The translations under genes and the position numbers were made by a program. Shown one piece after another: positions 10,008 through 19,380 of a stretch of 64,000 bases of DNA. How positions within the stretch are numbered: position 1 is the stretch's first letter; every line of letters starts with the position of its first letter. Source of the DNA: Chroococcidiopsis sp. TS-821 (GTDB lineage Bacteria; Cyanobacteriota; Cyanobacteriia; Cyanobacteriales; Chroococcidiopsidaceae). The notes beneath the pieces are model-generated. The model made no database searches and was not told the DNA's origin. It saw only the letters and a list, made by a program, of their open reading frames with translations. The DNA lies in the NCBI RefSeq assembly GCF_002939305.1, contig NZ_MVDI01000002.1, forward strand, positions 248,001 to 312,000, written 5' to 3'.

Positions 10008-10787
10008 GTGGGTTCGGTTTGTATTGAAATTGTTGAGGGAAATCCGCATCTGCGATCGCTACTTAGTTGGCATTTGCAACAAGTCGGCTATCGAGTACAT
10101 CAAGCAGCGAGTCTTTATCAAGCACAAGAAGTCTTTTTGGTTCGGCAACCAACGCTAGTGATTCTTGATGGCGAACTGAAAGATGGCGACAGCATAGAAT
10201 TTTGTCGCTGGTTGCAACGACAGCAACAGCCCTTAATTTTAATGCTATCGACCCGCAACTCAGAAGCAGATATTGTCGCAGGTTTAAAGGCAGGCGCGGA
10301 CGACTACCTGACAAAACCTTTTGGGATGCAAGAGTTCCTTGCACGCGTGGAAGCTTTAATTCGCCGCAAACGCACGCCAGTAGCACCCGCATATTTAGAT
10401 TACGGCGCGTTGCAAATCGACTTAGTGCAGCGACGCGTCTGTTTTCACGGAGAATTCATCGATTTAACTCCGCAAGAATTTAGCTTGCTCTACGTCTTGG
10501 CACAAGCTGGGGGACTACCCTTAAGTCGGTTAGAGTTGCTGCGTCGTGCTTGGCCTGAAGCGATTGATAATCCACGGACAATCGATACTCACGTGTTATC
10601 ACTGCGCAAGAAAGTCGAACGCGATCCGCGACAGCCAAGTTTGATTCAAACGGTGCGGAATGTAGGCTATCGATTCAATATGGAACTGTTGAATAACAAT
10701 GTCAACCACGCACCAGAAATTGTGCATCGCAAACAATCTACAGAACACGCAAATCCGCAACATTCAGCACTCAGTAGCCAGTTTTAA
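10008..10787 (+). CDS. OmpR/PhoB-type response regulator with atypical receiver
   Basis: A two-domain regulator of 259 residues. The receiver (about 4-120) keeps the phospho-acceptor Asp54 in VILDGELKDG, Ser81 and Lys103 in LTKPF. A winged-helix DNA-binding domain (about 130-225) follows, with TPQEFSLLYVLAQ and TVRNVGYRF. The usual acidic pair that binds Mg2+ is reduced: VEGNPH reads Glu10-Gly11 where most receivers have ED or DD. A 35-residue Asn/Gln/His-rich tail follows the DNA-binding domain. The start is GTG at 10008. No histidine kinase is adjacent, so its partner and regulon are unknown; I do not assign it to a named regulator. Confidence 0.88.
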   Translation: MGSVCIEIVEGNPHLRSLLSWHLQQVGYRVHQAASLYQAQEVFLVRQPTLVILDGELKDGDSIEFCRWLQRQQQPLILMLSTRNSEADIVAGLKAGADDYLTKPFGMQEFLARVEALIRRKRTPVAPAYLDYGALQIDLVQRRVCFHGEFIDLTPQEFSLLYVLAQAGGLPLSRLELLRRAWPEAIDNPRTIDTHVLSLRKKVERDPRQPSLIQTVRNVGYRFNMELLNNNVNHAPEIVHRKQSTEHANPQHSALSSQF

Positions 10788-10842
10788 AAACACAGAATAA
10801 ATTTATGATGTAATTTGTGCCGTTGTTATTCAGTAAACGTTC

Positions 10843-11943
10843 GTGGCTCAACAAACTATTGGCGTAGCACTCGTCGGAACTGGTTTCGGTCAAAAAGTCC
10901 ACTTGCCTGGATTTCAAGCGCATCATCGCACGCAAGTGGTTGCTGTCTATCACAGAGATCGCGATCGCGCCCAAGAAATTGCCCAAGCGCATAATATTCC
11001 TCATGCTTGTCAAACAATTGCAGAAGTTGTTTCCCTACCAGAAGTACAAGCTGTGAGTATTGCCACACCGCCGTTTCTCCATTACGAGATGGCAAAACCA
11101 GTCCTGCAAGCAAGAAAGCATCTCTTACTCGAAAAACCAACTACACTTTCTGTATCAGAAGCACAAGAGTTATACCGACTTGCGCAAGCTAATCGCGTCG
11201 TTAGCGCGCTTGATTTTGAATTTCGGTTTGTTCCTGCATGGCAACGTTTTGCGGAACTGCTCAGCGAAGGAGTTGTCGGGCAAAAACGCTTGATAAAAAT
11301 TGATTGGCTAGTTTCTAGCCGTGCGGATGCTGCGCGACCTTGGAATTGGTATTCGCAAAAAGCAAAGGGTGGTGGTGCGTTGGGTGCTTTGGCTTCGCAC
11401 ACATTTGATTACATTAATTGGCTATTTGGTTCTGTAAAGCGGTTATTTGCCCGCTTAAATACTGCAATTCCGATGCGTCCAGACCCTGATACAGGAGAAA
11501 TGAAGCCTGTCGATGCTGATGATACGTGTATGTTGCTCTTAGAGTTAGCCGATGGAACTCCTTGTGATGTTTGTATCAGTGCAAGTACATTTCAAGGGCG
11601 AGGACACTGGATCGAAGTTTATGGCGATCGCGGTACTTTAGTTTTGGGCAGTGACAATCAAAAAGATTACGTGCATGGTTTTCGCCTCTGGGCTGCAAGT
11701 GCGGGCGAACCTTTAACTGAGGTTGAAATTCCGCAGCGTTTAGACTTTCCGCGAACTTATCCTGATGGTCGGATTGCGCCGTTTATTCGCGTTGTGGACC
11801 GCTGGGTTCAAGGAATCGATGCAGGTAAGTCTTTGACACCTTCTTTAAAAGAAGGCGTTTATTCACAGCTACTGATGGATCTCAGTCATACGTCAAACGA
11901 TCGCGGTACTTGGGTAGACGTTCCTGATTTAACAAGTATTTAG
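10843..11943 (+). CDS. Gfo/Idh/MocA family NAD(P)-dependent oxidoreductase
   Basis: A 366-residue dehydrogenase with an N-terminal Rossmann fold (VALVGTGFGQKVH, residues 8-20), the diagnostic EKP motif in LLLEKPTT (97-99) and a C-terminal alpha/beta substrate domain (about 130-340) containing GGGALGALASHTFDY. The family oxidises sugars, inositols or biliverdin-like substrates; the substrate here cannot be told from sequence. The start is GTG at 10843. It stands 55 nt after the response regulator on the same strand, but co-transcription is not evident. Confidence 0.88.
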   Translation: MAQQTIGVALVGTGFGQKVHLPGFQAHHRTQVVAVYHRDRDRAQEIAQAHNIPHACQTIAEVVSLPEVQAVSIATPPFLHYEMAKPVLQARKHLLLEKPTTLSVSEAQELYRLAQANRVVSALDFEFRFVPAWQRFAELLSEGVVGQKRLIKIDWLVSSRADAARPWNWYSQKAKGGGALGALASHTFDYINWLFGSVKRLFARLNTAIPMRPDPDTGEMKPVDADDTCMLLLELADGTPCDVCISASTFQGRGHWIEVYGDRGTLVLGSDNQKDYVHGFRLWAASAGEPLTEVEIPQRLDFPRTYPDGRIAPFIRVVDRWVQGIDAGKSLTPSLKEGVYSQLLMDLSHTSNDRGTWVDVPDLTSI

Positions 11944-12187
11944 GGAAGTACAATTGCCAATCAAGCTGATATTAGATAGAAAACTTCTCCAAGGCAAAGG
12001 CTACACCCACGTGGCTTGTTTTGAAGAACTGGACTTGCACAAAAAACCAAAGATAAAACAACTATAAAAACTTGCTTTGCCAATAGATGCTGTCAAAAGT
12101 AGTATTGAACTAGCGTAGATTTAGAGAGCGAGCCAGAGATGATATGTGCAAAACCTGCAAAAGTCTCTGACTCCTTATCGATTGCAC

Positions 12188-12472
12188 TTACGGCTCAACC
12201 TTGACGCCGCGCCAAAATGCGATGTAACCTTCGATATTCTTAGCTTTTTCCTTCGCTTCTGGATAATACCACGCCGCGTCTTTATTCACTTGTCCATTTA
12301 CTTCAATACTGTAGTAACTTGCTATACCTTTCCAAGGACAAGTAGTGTGCGTTGAAGAGTCTTTGAAATACTCTTTATTGATGCTGTCGGGCGGAAAGTA
12401 GTGATTACCTTCGACAACTTCGGTGCGATCGCTTTCGGCTAAAATAGCCCCATTCCAGATTGCTTTCGGCAT
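12188..12472 (-). CDS. DUF427 domain-containing protein
   Basis: A 94-residue single-domain protein: MPKAIWNGAILAES at the N-terminus, then VVEGNHYFPPDSI, TTCPWKGIASYYSI and AWYYPEAKEKAKNI, ending GYIAFWRGVKVE. These are the hallmark blocks of DUF427, which forms a small beta-tent fold. Its biochemical role is not established. It is divergent from recQ; the 168-nt spacer holds a degenerate repeat block. Confidence 0.93.
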   Translation of the reverse strand: MPKAIWNGAILAESDRTEVVEGNHYFPPDSINKEYFKDSSTHTTCPWKGIASYYSIEVNGQVNKDAAWYYPEAKEKAKNIEGYIAFWRGVKVEP

Positions 12473-12526
12473 ATGATTCTTTGATTAAGCTATAGATCTA
12501 ACCATTATTATGCGGTGAAAATGAAG

Positions 12527-12608
12527 TTGGTAATCGGTAATGGGTAATGGGGTTAGCCTACACAGATGCTAACAGCTAATTACTACCAATCACCAATGAC
12601 CATTTACC
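12527..12608. repeat. Degenerate GGTAAT / TTACC repeat upstream of recQ
   Basis: GGTAATCGGTAATGGGTAAT (12529-12548) faces TAATTACTACCAATCACC and CCATTTACC (to 12608), forming imperfect inverted arms around a 20-nt loop. It is the same repeat type as at 2613-2682. It ends about 30 nt before the recQ start. Confidence 0.65.
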
Positions 12609-12640
12609 TGTTGACTTTGCAGCGTTGATTCCATCCACCC

Positions 12641-14446
12641 ATGCCGCAATTATCCTCTTTAGAAACTGCATTAAAACATTATTTTGGCTACGATAGCTTT
12701 CGTCCAGGACAACGGTATATTGTAGAGCAAGCACTGCAAAATCGAGATTTACTGGTTGTGATGCCGACGGGTGGCGGTAAGTCACTGTGTTTTCAACTAC
12801 CAGCACTTTTGAGAAAAGGCTTAACGGTGGTTGTGTCGCCATTAATTGCGTTGATGCAAGATCAAGTAGAAGCGCTGCAAGATAATGGTATCGGCGCAAC
12901 ATTTATTAATAGTAGCTTGAGTGCGTATCAAGTGCGATCGCGCGAACAAACCATTCTTAGTGGTAAAGTTAAACTACTCTACATTGCCCCCGAACGCCTA
13001 TTAAGTGAAAAATTTCTACCATTCCTCGATCTGGTACATCACCAAATAAGCATCTCTGCATTTGCAATTGATGAAGCGCATTGCGTTTCTGAGTGGGGTC
13101 ATGACTTTCGCCCTGAATATCGACAACTCAAACAACTGCGTCACCGCTTTGTTGGTGTACCTACCATAGCACTTACGGCAACGGCAACCGAGCGCGTGCG
13201 TCAAGATATTATTCAACAGTTGGGTTTAGTTGAACCAAGCGTTCATATTGCTAGTTTCAACCGTCAAAATCTGTTCTATGAAGTTCAGCCGAAGCAGAAA
13301 CAAAGCTATCAGCAATTGCTACAACTCATCCGTCAACAATCAGGCGCGGGAATTGTTTATTGTTTAAGTCGTCGCCGCGTTGATGAAATTGCTTTCAAAC
13401 TAAAAAATGATGGTGTTGCCGCTTTACCTTATCATGCAGGATTAAGCGATCGCGCTCGCACGGCGAATCAAACAAGCTTTATTCGCGATGACGTGCAAAT
13501 TATAGTAGCAACGATCGCCTTTGGCATGGGAATCAATAAACCTGATGTGCGGTTTGTGATTCACTACGACTTACCGCGTAATTTAGAAAGCTATTATCAA
13601 GAATCAGGGCGCGCGGGACGCGATGGCGAACCTGCTAGGTGTACGCTGTTGCTTAACTATGGTGATATTAAAACGATTGAATATCTGATTGCGCAAAAAC
13701 CCGATCCGCAAGAACAACGCATTGCCAAACAACAACTGCGTCAAGTTATTGACTACGCTGAAGGAATCGATTGCCGACGGATAATTCAACTAGGCTATTT
13801 TGGCGAACGATTTGCAGGAAAGTGCGATAACTGCGATAACTGCTGTCACCCTAAACCGATGCAAGATTGGACGATTGAAGCGATGAAGTTTCTTTCGTGT
13901 GTGGCGCGGTGCAAAGAAAGATTTGGTATGACTTATATTATTGATGTCTTGCGCGGTGCAAAAAATCAGAAGATTTGGCAAAACGGACACCAGAACCTTT
14001 CAACGTATGGCATTGGGAAAGATCGAAGTATCGATGACTGGCGAATGCTAGGGCGATCGCTGCTTCATCAAGGTTTACTCGCACAAACTACCGATGGTTA
14101 CTCGGTACTAAAACTCAACGCTTTAAGCTGGGAAGTCATGCGGCGACAGCGATCGGTATTGATTGCTGTCAGGGCGACAGCTACTCATATTTCTGACAAA
14201 GATACTCTTGCGGCTGAAGTTGAATTGCTATTTCAACGGTTGCGTAAATTGCGTAAACAACTTGCTGACGAACAAGGAGTTCCCCCGTATGCGATCTTTG
14301 CCGATTCTACACTTCGACTAATGGCAATACAGCAGCCTAAAAGTTTGGCTGAGTTTGCCCAACTTTCTGGGGTGGGTAGTCACAAACTCGCGCGTTATGG
14401 CGCTCAATTTTTAGCCGAAATTCAAGCTTATTGCGAAGACTCGTAA
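12641..14446 (+). CDS. recQ: ATP-dependent DNA helicase RecQ
   Basis: A 3'-5' DNA helicase of recombination and fork repair, 601 residues, close to E. coli RecQ. Walker A is PTGGGKS (42-48) and the Walker B box is DEAH (144-147). The helicase C domain has ESGRAGRDGEPARC. The zinc cluster is GKCDNCDNCCHP (about 395-406), then the winged-helix RQC region and a C-terminal HRDC domain (about 525-600: LRKLRKQLADEQGVPPYAIF, FAQLSGVG). All domains are intact. It stands alone with no repair genes adjacent. Confidence 0.96.
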   Translation: MPQLSSLETALKHYFGYDSFRPGQRYIVEQALQNRDLLVVMPTGGGKSLCFQLPALLRKGLTVVVSPLIALMQDQVEALQDNGIGATFINSSLSAYQVRSREQTILSGKVKLLYIAPERLLSEKFLPFLDLVHHQISISAFAIDEAHCVSEWGHDFRPEYRQLKQLRHRFVGVPTIALTATATERVRQDIIQQLGLVEPSVHIASFNRQNLFYEVQPKQKQSYQQLLQLIRQQSGAGIVYCLSRRRVDEIAFKLKNDGVAALPYHAGLSDRARTANQTSFIRDDVQIIVATIAFGMGINKPDVRFVIHYDLPRNLESYYQESGRAGRDGEPARCTLLLNYGDIKTIEYLIAQKPDPQEQRIAKQQLRQVIDYAEGIDCRRIIQLGYFGERFAGKCDNCDNCCHPKPMQDWTIEAMKFLSCVARCKERFGMTYIIDVLRGAKNQKIWQNGHQNLSTYGIGKDRSIDDWRMLGRSLLHQGLLAQTTDGYSVLKLNALSWEVMRRQRSVLIAVRATATHISDKDTLAAEVELLFQRLRKLRKQLADEQGVPPYAIFADSTLRLMAIQQPKSLAEFAQLSGVGSHKLARYGAQFLAEIQAYCEDS

Positions 14447-14470
14447 AGTAGTGGCGATAGGTCAAGCGTA

Positions 14471-14635
14471 CTAGTTAGGAAAAACAGGAACATTCGCCGC
14501 GACTTCTTGCACAGCTATTTTCTGAGGTGATTGAGTACGCGTTCTGGGAGTCGTCGCTAAAGATAACAACTTAGGAAGAGTAACGCAGACGCCAGCATTA
14601 AATAATGTTAGTAATACACAATCTATAAAGTTCAT
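14471..14635 (-). CDS. Putative 54-residue small protein
   Basis: A short minus-strand frame has ATG at 14633-14635 and a GGGAG element about 12 nt upstream. The N-terminal half is hydrophobic (MNFIDCVLLTLFNAGVCVTL). The C-terminal half is polar, with PRTRTQSPQK and VAANVPVFPN. It could be a small membrane-anchored protein. Support is only the start context and the composition; it could be chance. It converges with recQ 25 nt away. Confidence 0.4.
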   Translation of the reverse strand: MNFIDCVLLTLFNAGVCVTLPKLLSLATTPRTRTQSPQKIAVQEVAANVPVFPN

Positions 14636-15364
14636 ATTTCTTGTTTTCTCCCACCAAAGCTATCTGGAATTGCCAAGTCTATCCGTATTAATTCGTCATG
14701 TATTTAGTTTGAAGCAAAACTGCAAAACTGCAACCCATTCTTTGTTTTGATTTTCTTGTGTTTGATATAAGATAATCTGAATTAAAGATTTGTAAAGAAT
14801 TACTTTTGGAGTAAAAATTAAGCTTTTATAACGAAGTTATCGCAATTCTATTTAAGTTGTCAGATTTTTTTGAAAACCACATTATTTCCCGTAGGGGTTG
14901 CTGTTAGCCGCAGACACTAGGATAGGACAGGAAGAAAAGACGTAGAAAGAGCTTTTTACACATAATCAAGATCGCTATAGCGTTACTATTTGATTGATGA
15001 ACATCAGCATCAAGGCGGTTCATAGTTGATTAGTTGATAGTTAAAGGTAAATTGCTTTTAACTATTGACAGCCTTAAGGGCAAATCACAACTGGAATAGA
15101 CTCGCCATATATTACTTTACTAATTGTTATAAAACTTATTGTGTTATTGTGATGAGATTTTAACTAGGTTAGCGAACTTGTCTAAACCACATTTGTTGTC
15201 AATCTGAACTACTCTAGCCTTACTACCAATTACCAAATTCGACAACATCTGATAGCTAACTGAGAATTATATATTACAGATGTAATAGTGTCCTACAATT
15301 TCACTAATTTATGCCAATTGCAGGGTAATTTGTAAAAGTAGCTAGTTGATCTGGCGAGTGATAT
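14636..15364. other. About 730 nt AT-rich intergenic region
   Basis: No gene is supported here. I see AT-rich spacer, an imperfect inverted repeat around 15029-15067 (GATAGTTAAAGG facing CTTTTAACTATTG) and a CCAATTACC word at 15227-15235. The promoter of the acyl-ACP synthetase gene should lie near the right end. Confidence 0.5.
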
Positions 15365-17335
15365 ATGTTATCAAACAGCCCTGCGCCTAATATGGCTTAT
15401 AACCTCACTGACCAAGAACGCTTTAGCCTCAAGCAGTTAGTAGATTACTCATCGGTACAGTCTTTACCAGAAATCTGGCAATTAGCGCATCAGCGATTTG
15501 GTAAGACGATCGCGCTGCGAGATCCCCACGCCACGCCAGAAGCTGCGATTACCTATACGCAGTTGTATCAGCAAATTCAACAATTTGCCGCTGCTTTACA
15601 AGCTTTACAATTAGTAGAAGGACAAAGTGGCGATATACCGCCGCGCGTCGCGCTGATCTCTGATAATAACCCGCGCTGGTTAATTGCGGATCAGGGAATC
15701 ATTGCGGCTGGGGCGGCGAATGTAGTGCGCAGTTCGCAAGCAGAGCGGCAAGAGTTATTATTTATTTTGGAAAATAGCGGCAGTATCGCTTTAGTCGTTG
15801 AAAATCAACAAACGCTACAAAAACTGCAAGCAGGTTTAGATTCATTACCAATTTCGTTTGTTGTTTTACTCTCAGATGAAATTCCAGAAGCGAATGTATC
15901 ACAATTAAAAGTGCTGAATTTTTCGCAGTTGATGGCATTAGGCGAAAATCAACCGTTACAGTCAGTTCAACAAAATCGCGAAACGCTAGCGACACTGATG
16001 TACACTTCTGGCACGACGGGTAAACCGAAAGGCGTGATGCTGACGCACGGTAATTTACTACACCAAGTGGAAACGTTGGGCTGTATTGTGCAGCCAAAAG
16101 AGGGCGATCGCGTTTTGAGTATCTTGCCAACTTGGCACGTTTACGAACGTACTTGCGAATACTTTTTACTTTCGCAAGGTTGTACGCAGATTTATACGAG
16201 TATCCGTCAAGTCAAAAAAGACATTCGCGAATTTAAGCCAAATTACATGATTGGCGTTCCTCGATTGTGGGAATCGATTTATGAAGGAGTCAAAAAACAA
16301 TTTCGCGAACAACCGGCGAATAAACAGCGATTAATTGATTTTTTCCTGACGAAGAGTCAGCAATTTATTGAAGCCCGTAGAATCGTCCACGGGTTAAGCT
16401 TAAACTCTTTAAATCCGAGTTTATCAGAACGCCTTAGCGCTTCGGTACAAGCAACAGCTTTGGCTCCTATTCATGCTTTAGGCGAAAAAATTGTCTATCG
16501 AAAAGTGCGCGAAGCAACAGGCGGACAACTCAAACAAGTCATTAGCGGTGGTGGTTCTTTAGCGATGCACCTAGAGAACTTTTTTGAAATTATCGGTGTA
16601 GAACTGTTGGTAGGATATGGACTTACCGAAACTTCTCCTGTGACGAATGCGCGTCGCCCGTGGCGTAATTTGCGCGGTTCGGCGGGACAACCATTACCAG
16701 GAACGCAAGTGCGAATTGTCGATCCCGAAACGCGCCAACCGCTACCACAAGGAGAACGAGGACTCGTGATGGTACGCGGTCCCCAAGTTATGCAAGGGTA
16801 TTATCAAAATCCTGAAGCCACAGCTAAGGCAATTGATTCTGAAGGTTGGTTTGATACGGGGGATCTTGGTTGGTTGACACCAGAAAATGATTTAGTGATT
16901 ACTGGTCGCGCGAAAGATACGATTGTATTGACGAACGGCGAAAATATTGAACCGCAACCGATTGAGGATGCTTGTTTGCGATCGCCTTATATCGATCAAA
17001 TTATGCTCGTCGGACAAGACCAAAAATCGCTTGGTGCACTGATTGTTCCTAATCTCGAAGCCTTACAACAATGGGCGGCTAGCCAGAATATAGAATTAAA
17101 AGTTGATTCGCCCACCGACTTAAACAACAAAACGATTCATAACTTGTTCCGCCAAGAACTCAACCGTGAAGTCAAAAATCGCCCAGGTTATCGCCCAGAT
17201 GACCGAATTGGTCCATTTGAACTCATTTTAGAGCCGTTTTCGATGGAAAATGGGATGATGACCCAAACTTTGAAAATCAAACGTCCGGTTGTGACAGAGC
17301 GTTATCGCGATATCATTAACAAGATGTTTGCTTGA
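15365..17335 (+). CDS. aas: Long-chain acyl-ACP synthetase / acyl-CoA ligase
   Basis: An AMP-forming adenylating enzyme of 656 residues. It has the P-loop YTSGTTGKPKG (213-223), the A5 motif GYGLTETSP, the A8 region WFDTGDLGWL and a C-terminal catalytic Lys in QTLKIKRP. Cyanobacteria typically carry one such enzyme, which charges free fatty acids onto acyl-carrier protein to recycle them into lipids. I infer Aas rather than acyl-CoA synthetase from that lineage knowledge. The start ATG 15365 is preferred; ATG 15392 is possible. The next gene (YlqD) begins about 38 nt after the stop, so co-transcription is plausible. Confidence 0.88.
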   Translation: MLSNSPAPNMAYNLTDQERFSLKQLVDYSSVQSLPEIWQLAHQRFGKTIALRDPHATPEAAITYTQLYQQIQQFAAALQALQLVEGQSGDIPPRVALISDNNPRWLIADQGIIAAGAANVVRSSQAERQELLFILENSGSIALVVENQQTLQKLQAGLDSLPISFVVLLSDEIPEANVSQLKVLNFSQLMALGENQPLQSVQQNRETLATLMYTSGTTGKPKGVMLTHGNLLHQVETLGCIVQPKEGDRVLSILPTWHVYERTCEYFLLSQGCTQIYTSIRQVKKDIREFKPNYMIGVPRLWESIYEGVKKQFREQPANKQRLIDFFLTKSQQFIEARRIVHGLSLNSLNPSLSERLSASVQATALAPIHALGEKIVYRKVREATGGQLKQVISGGGSLAMHLENFFEIIGVELLVGYGLTETSPVTNARRPWRNLRGSAGQPLPGTQVRIVDPETRQPLPQGERGLVMVRGPQVMQGYYQNPEATAKAIDSEGWFDTGDLGWLTPENDLVITGRAKDTIVLTNGENIEPQPIEDACLRSPYIDQIMLVGQDQKSLGALIVPNLEALQQWAASQNIELKVDSPTDLNNKTIHNLFRQELNREVKNRPGYRPDDRIGPFELILEPFSMENGMMTQTLKIKRPVVTERYRDIINKMFA

Positions 17336-17373
17336 TTTTACTTTTAAATATTAATAGCGATCGCAAAACTCTT

Positions 17374-17823
17374 ATGGATGCATCCAAACCACAATTACTA
17401 CTAAAGCGCGCCGTCAACGTAAAAGCTGTTGTCACTCCTCGCTGGAAAGAAGAAGTACAACAACAACTGCAAGCTCAAATCAATGCTGTGGATAGTCAGT
17501 TGCAACAGTTAGAAATGCAAGGACAGCGGGCGATCGCTGAAATTCAAAAGCAGAGTTTACAGCCTCCTGGTCCGCAAACGTTGCAACAAATTGAAAATAT
17601 TCAGTTGCAGGTGAATCAGCAAAAAAGCGAACTCCTCGAACAGAAAAATCAAAGTTTGCAGAACTTGCAACAAGTGCAGCTACTCGAACTTGAGCAGGAA
17701 GTTAACCAATTTCAAATTGAAGGTATTTTTAGTACCACAATTGGAGACAATTTGATTAGCAAATTACAAGTAGAAATATTACTGCGTGACGGAGTTGTCC
17801 AAGAAATTCGCGGTGATATTTAA
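17374..17823 (+). CDS. YlqD-like coiled-coil protein
   Basis: A 149-residue protein with start ATG 17374 (the frame is open further upstream without a better start). It begins LLLKRAVNVKAVVTPRWKEE, the conserved YlqD opening. A Gln/Glu-rich coiled coil follows (about 25-105) and a small C-terminal beta domain ends VEILLRDGVVQEIRGDI. YlqD proteins are widespread in Firmicutes and cyanobacteria with unknown function. It directly follows the acyl-ACP synthetase gene. Confidence 0.85.
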   Translation: MDASKPQLLLKRAVNVKAVVTPRWKEEVQQQLQAQINAVDSQLQQLEMQGQRAIAEIQKQSLQPPGPQTLQQIENIQLQVNQQKSELLEQKNQSLQNLQQVQLLELEQEVNQFQIEGIFSTTIGDNLISKLQVEILLRDGVVQEIRGDI

Positions 17824-17839
17824 TCAGGGGCGAGCGATC

Positions 17840-17861
17840 GGTGGCTAGTAACTAGTGGCTG
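17840..17861. repeat. CTAGTAACTAG-type intergenic palindromic repeat
   Basis: GGTGGCTAGTAACTAGTGGC lies in the spacer before the PDH E2 gene. Close relatives occur at 30374-30410, 38444-38465, 41094-41110 and 44738-44757, always between genes or at gene ends. Confidence 0.55.
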
Positions 17862-18013
17862 TAAAGAAATTCATACTTTCGTACTATTTCGTACTATGGT
17901 GTTATCTTTCTTGCAGCTTCTCCCCCTTCCAAGCAACTGCCGTCTTAGACAGACGGCGTGCAATTAACTCAATTTAAACTAATTCTTACTTGCTCGTTTC
18001 AGGATTTCGCTTC

Positions 18014-19324
18014 ATGATTCACGAAATATTTATGCCTGCGCTTAGCTCGACAATGACTGAAGGGAAAATAGTCTCTTGGGTCAAATCGCCTGGTGACAAA
18101 GTAGAAAAAGGCGAAACAGTTGTAGTTGTCGAATCTGACAAAGCTGATATGGATGTCGAGTCCTTTTATGAAGGATATATCGCGACGATTTTAGTTGATG
18201 CAGGCAATACCGCTCCAGTTGGTTCGGCGATCGCGCTCTTGGCAGAAACCGAAGCTGAAATTGAAACTGCCAAGCAACAGGCTCAATCTGGCGGTGCAAC
18301 ACAATCTGAAGCCAATACGACAACCTCACCAGGACAAATTGCAGATGTTTCAACGTCCACTGCAACGGCTGCTGAAACTGCTGAAACTTCCTCAAATGGA
18401 AATGGTGCAACCCACCGTGCTGGACGCGTGATGGTTTCGCCACGCGCGCGGAAACTTGCTAAAGAACTCAAAGTAGACTTGAGTCATCTACAAGGTAGTG
18501 GTCCTCACGGTCGCATTGTGGCACAAGATGTTGAAGCTGCCGCAGGTAAAACTCAATCGACACCAACTGCACCACCGCAAATTAAAGCTCCCGTAACACC
18601 ACCCACACCAACCGTTAAAAGCGCACCTGCACCTACTCCCACTCCCGCACTAGGAGGTCAAGTCGTTCCTCTGAATACGCTGCAAAATGCCGTAGTGCGA
18701 AATATGGTAGCAAGTTTACAAGTACCTACCTTCCACGTCGGCTACACGATTACGACCAATGAATTAGATAAGCTTTACAAGCAGATCAAGTCTAAGGGCG
18801 TGACAATGACGGCGCTATTAGCTAAAGCTGTTGCCGTAACTTTGCAGAAACATCCGCTTGTGAACGCCAGCTACTCAGAACAGGGTATTCAGTATCATAG
18901 TGCGATTAATATTGCGGTTGCTGTCGCGATGGATGACGGCGGGTTAATTACGCCGGTGTTGCAAAATGCTGACCAAATTGATATCTACTCGCTATCGCGA
19001 AATTGGAAATCGCTAGTTGACCGCGCTCGTCTCAAACAACTGCAACCTGAGGAGTATAACAGCGGTACTTTCACGTTGTCCAATTTGGGAATGTTTGGTG
19101 TCGACCGGTTTGATGCGATTTTACCCCCAGGTCAAGGGGCGATTCTGGCGGTAGGTGCTGCGCGATCGCAAGTCGTCGCGATCGATGACATGTTTGGCGT
19201 GCGACAGCAAATGCAAGTCAATATTACGTGCGACCATCGCATTATCTACGGTGCGCACGCGGCTGCCTTTTTACAAGATTTAGCGAAGTTGATTGAGACA
19301 AATCCACAATCGCTCACTATGTAG
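18014..19324 (+). CDS. pdhC: Dihydrolipoamide acetyltransferase (E2) of pyruvate dehydrogenase
   Basis: E2 core of the pyruvate dehydrogenase complex, transferring acetyl groups from lipoyl-lysine to CoA. From ATG 18014 the product has 436 residues. It has one lipoyl domain (1-75) with the lipoylated Lys43 in VESDKADMDV, an Ala/Thr/Pro linker, an E3/E1-binding domain (about 134-170, VSPRARKLAKELKVDLS), a second Pro-rich linker and the catalytic domain (about 205-436) with His408 in CDHRIIYGAH. The usual DHRxxDG has Tyr in place of Asp, as in plastid-type E2, so the change is expected for this lineage. It stands alone and is closed by a terminator. Confidence 0.95.
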   Translation: MIHEIFMPALSSTMTEGKIVSWVKSPGDKVEKGETVVVVESDKADMDVESFYEGYIATILVDAGNTAPVGSAIALLAETEAEIETAKQQAQSGGATQSEANTTTSPGQIADVSTSTATAAETAETSSNGNGATHRAGRVMVSPRARKLAKELKVDLSHLQGSGPHGRIVAQDVEAAAGKTQSTPTAPPQIKAPVTPPTPTVKSAPAPTPTPALGGQVVPLNTLQNAVVRNMVASLQVPTFHVGYTITTNELDKLYKQIKSKGVTMTALLAKAVAVTLQKHPLVNASYSEQGIQYHSAINIAVAVAMDDGGLITPVLQNADQIDIYSLSRNWKSLVDRARLKQLQPEEYNSGTFTLSNLGMFGVDRFDAILPPGQGAILAVGAARSQVVAIDDMFGVRQQMQVNITCDHRIIYGAHAAAFLQDLAKLIETNPQSLTM

Positions 19325-19352
19325 ACTGTTTGCCATCAATTTGAGTAGCAAG

Positions 19353-19380
19353 CTTGGGGGACAAAACCCCAAGTTTTTTT
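19353..19380 (+). terminator. Rho-independent terminator after pdhC
   Basis: CTTGGGG (19353-19359) pairs with CCCCAAG (19367-19373), immediately followed by seven T residues. It lies 29 nt after the E2 stop. Confidence 0.92.

Noticed and set aside
11954-12067. Short TTG frame of 37 codons after the Gfo/Idh gene
   Set aside because: Weak start, no ribosome site, no similarity I can name. It could be a decayed fragment but cannot be supported.
12576-12902. Minus-strand 108-codon frame overlapping the recQ 5' end
   Set aside because: It is antisense to the helicase domain, has no ribosome site and no family-like motif.
15762-16130. Minus-strand 122-codon frame inside the acyl-ACP synthetase gene
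   Set aside because: It is antisense to a well-supported gene and lacks recognisable features.
18081-18443. Minus-strand 120-codon frame inside the E2 gene
   Set aside because: It comes from the Gln/Ala/Thr-rich linker read backwards. The E2 domains on the plus strand are certain.
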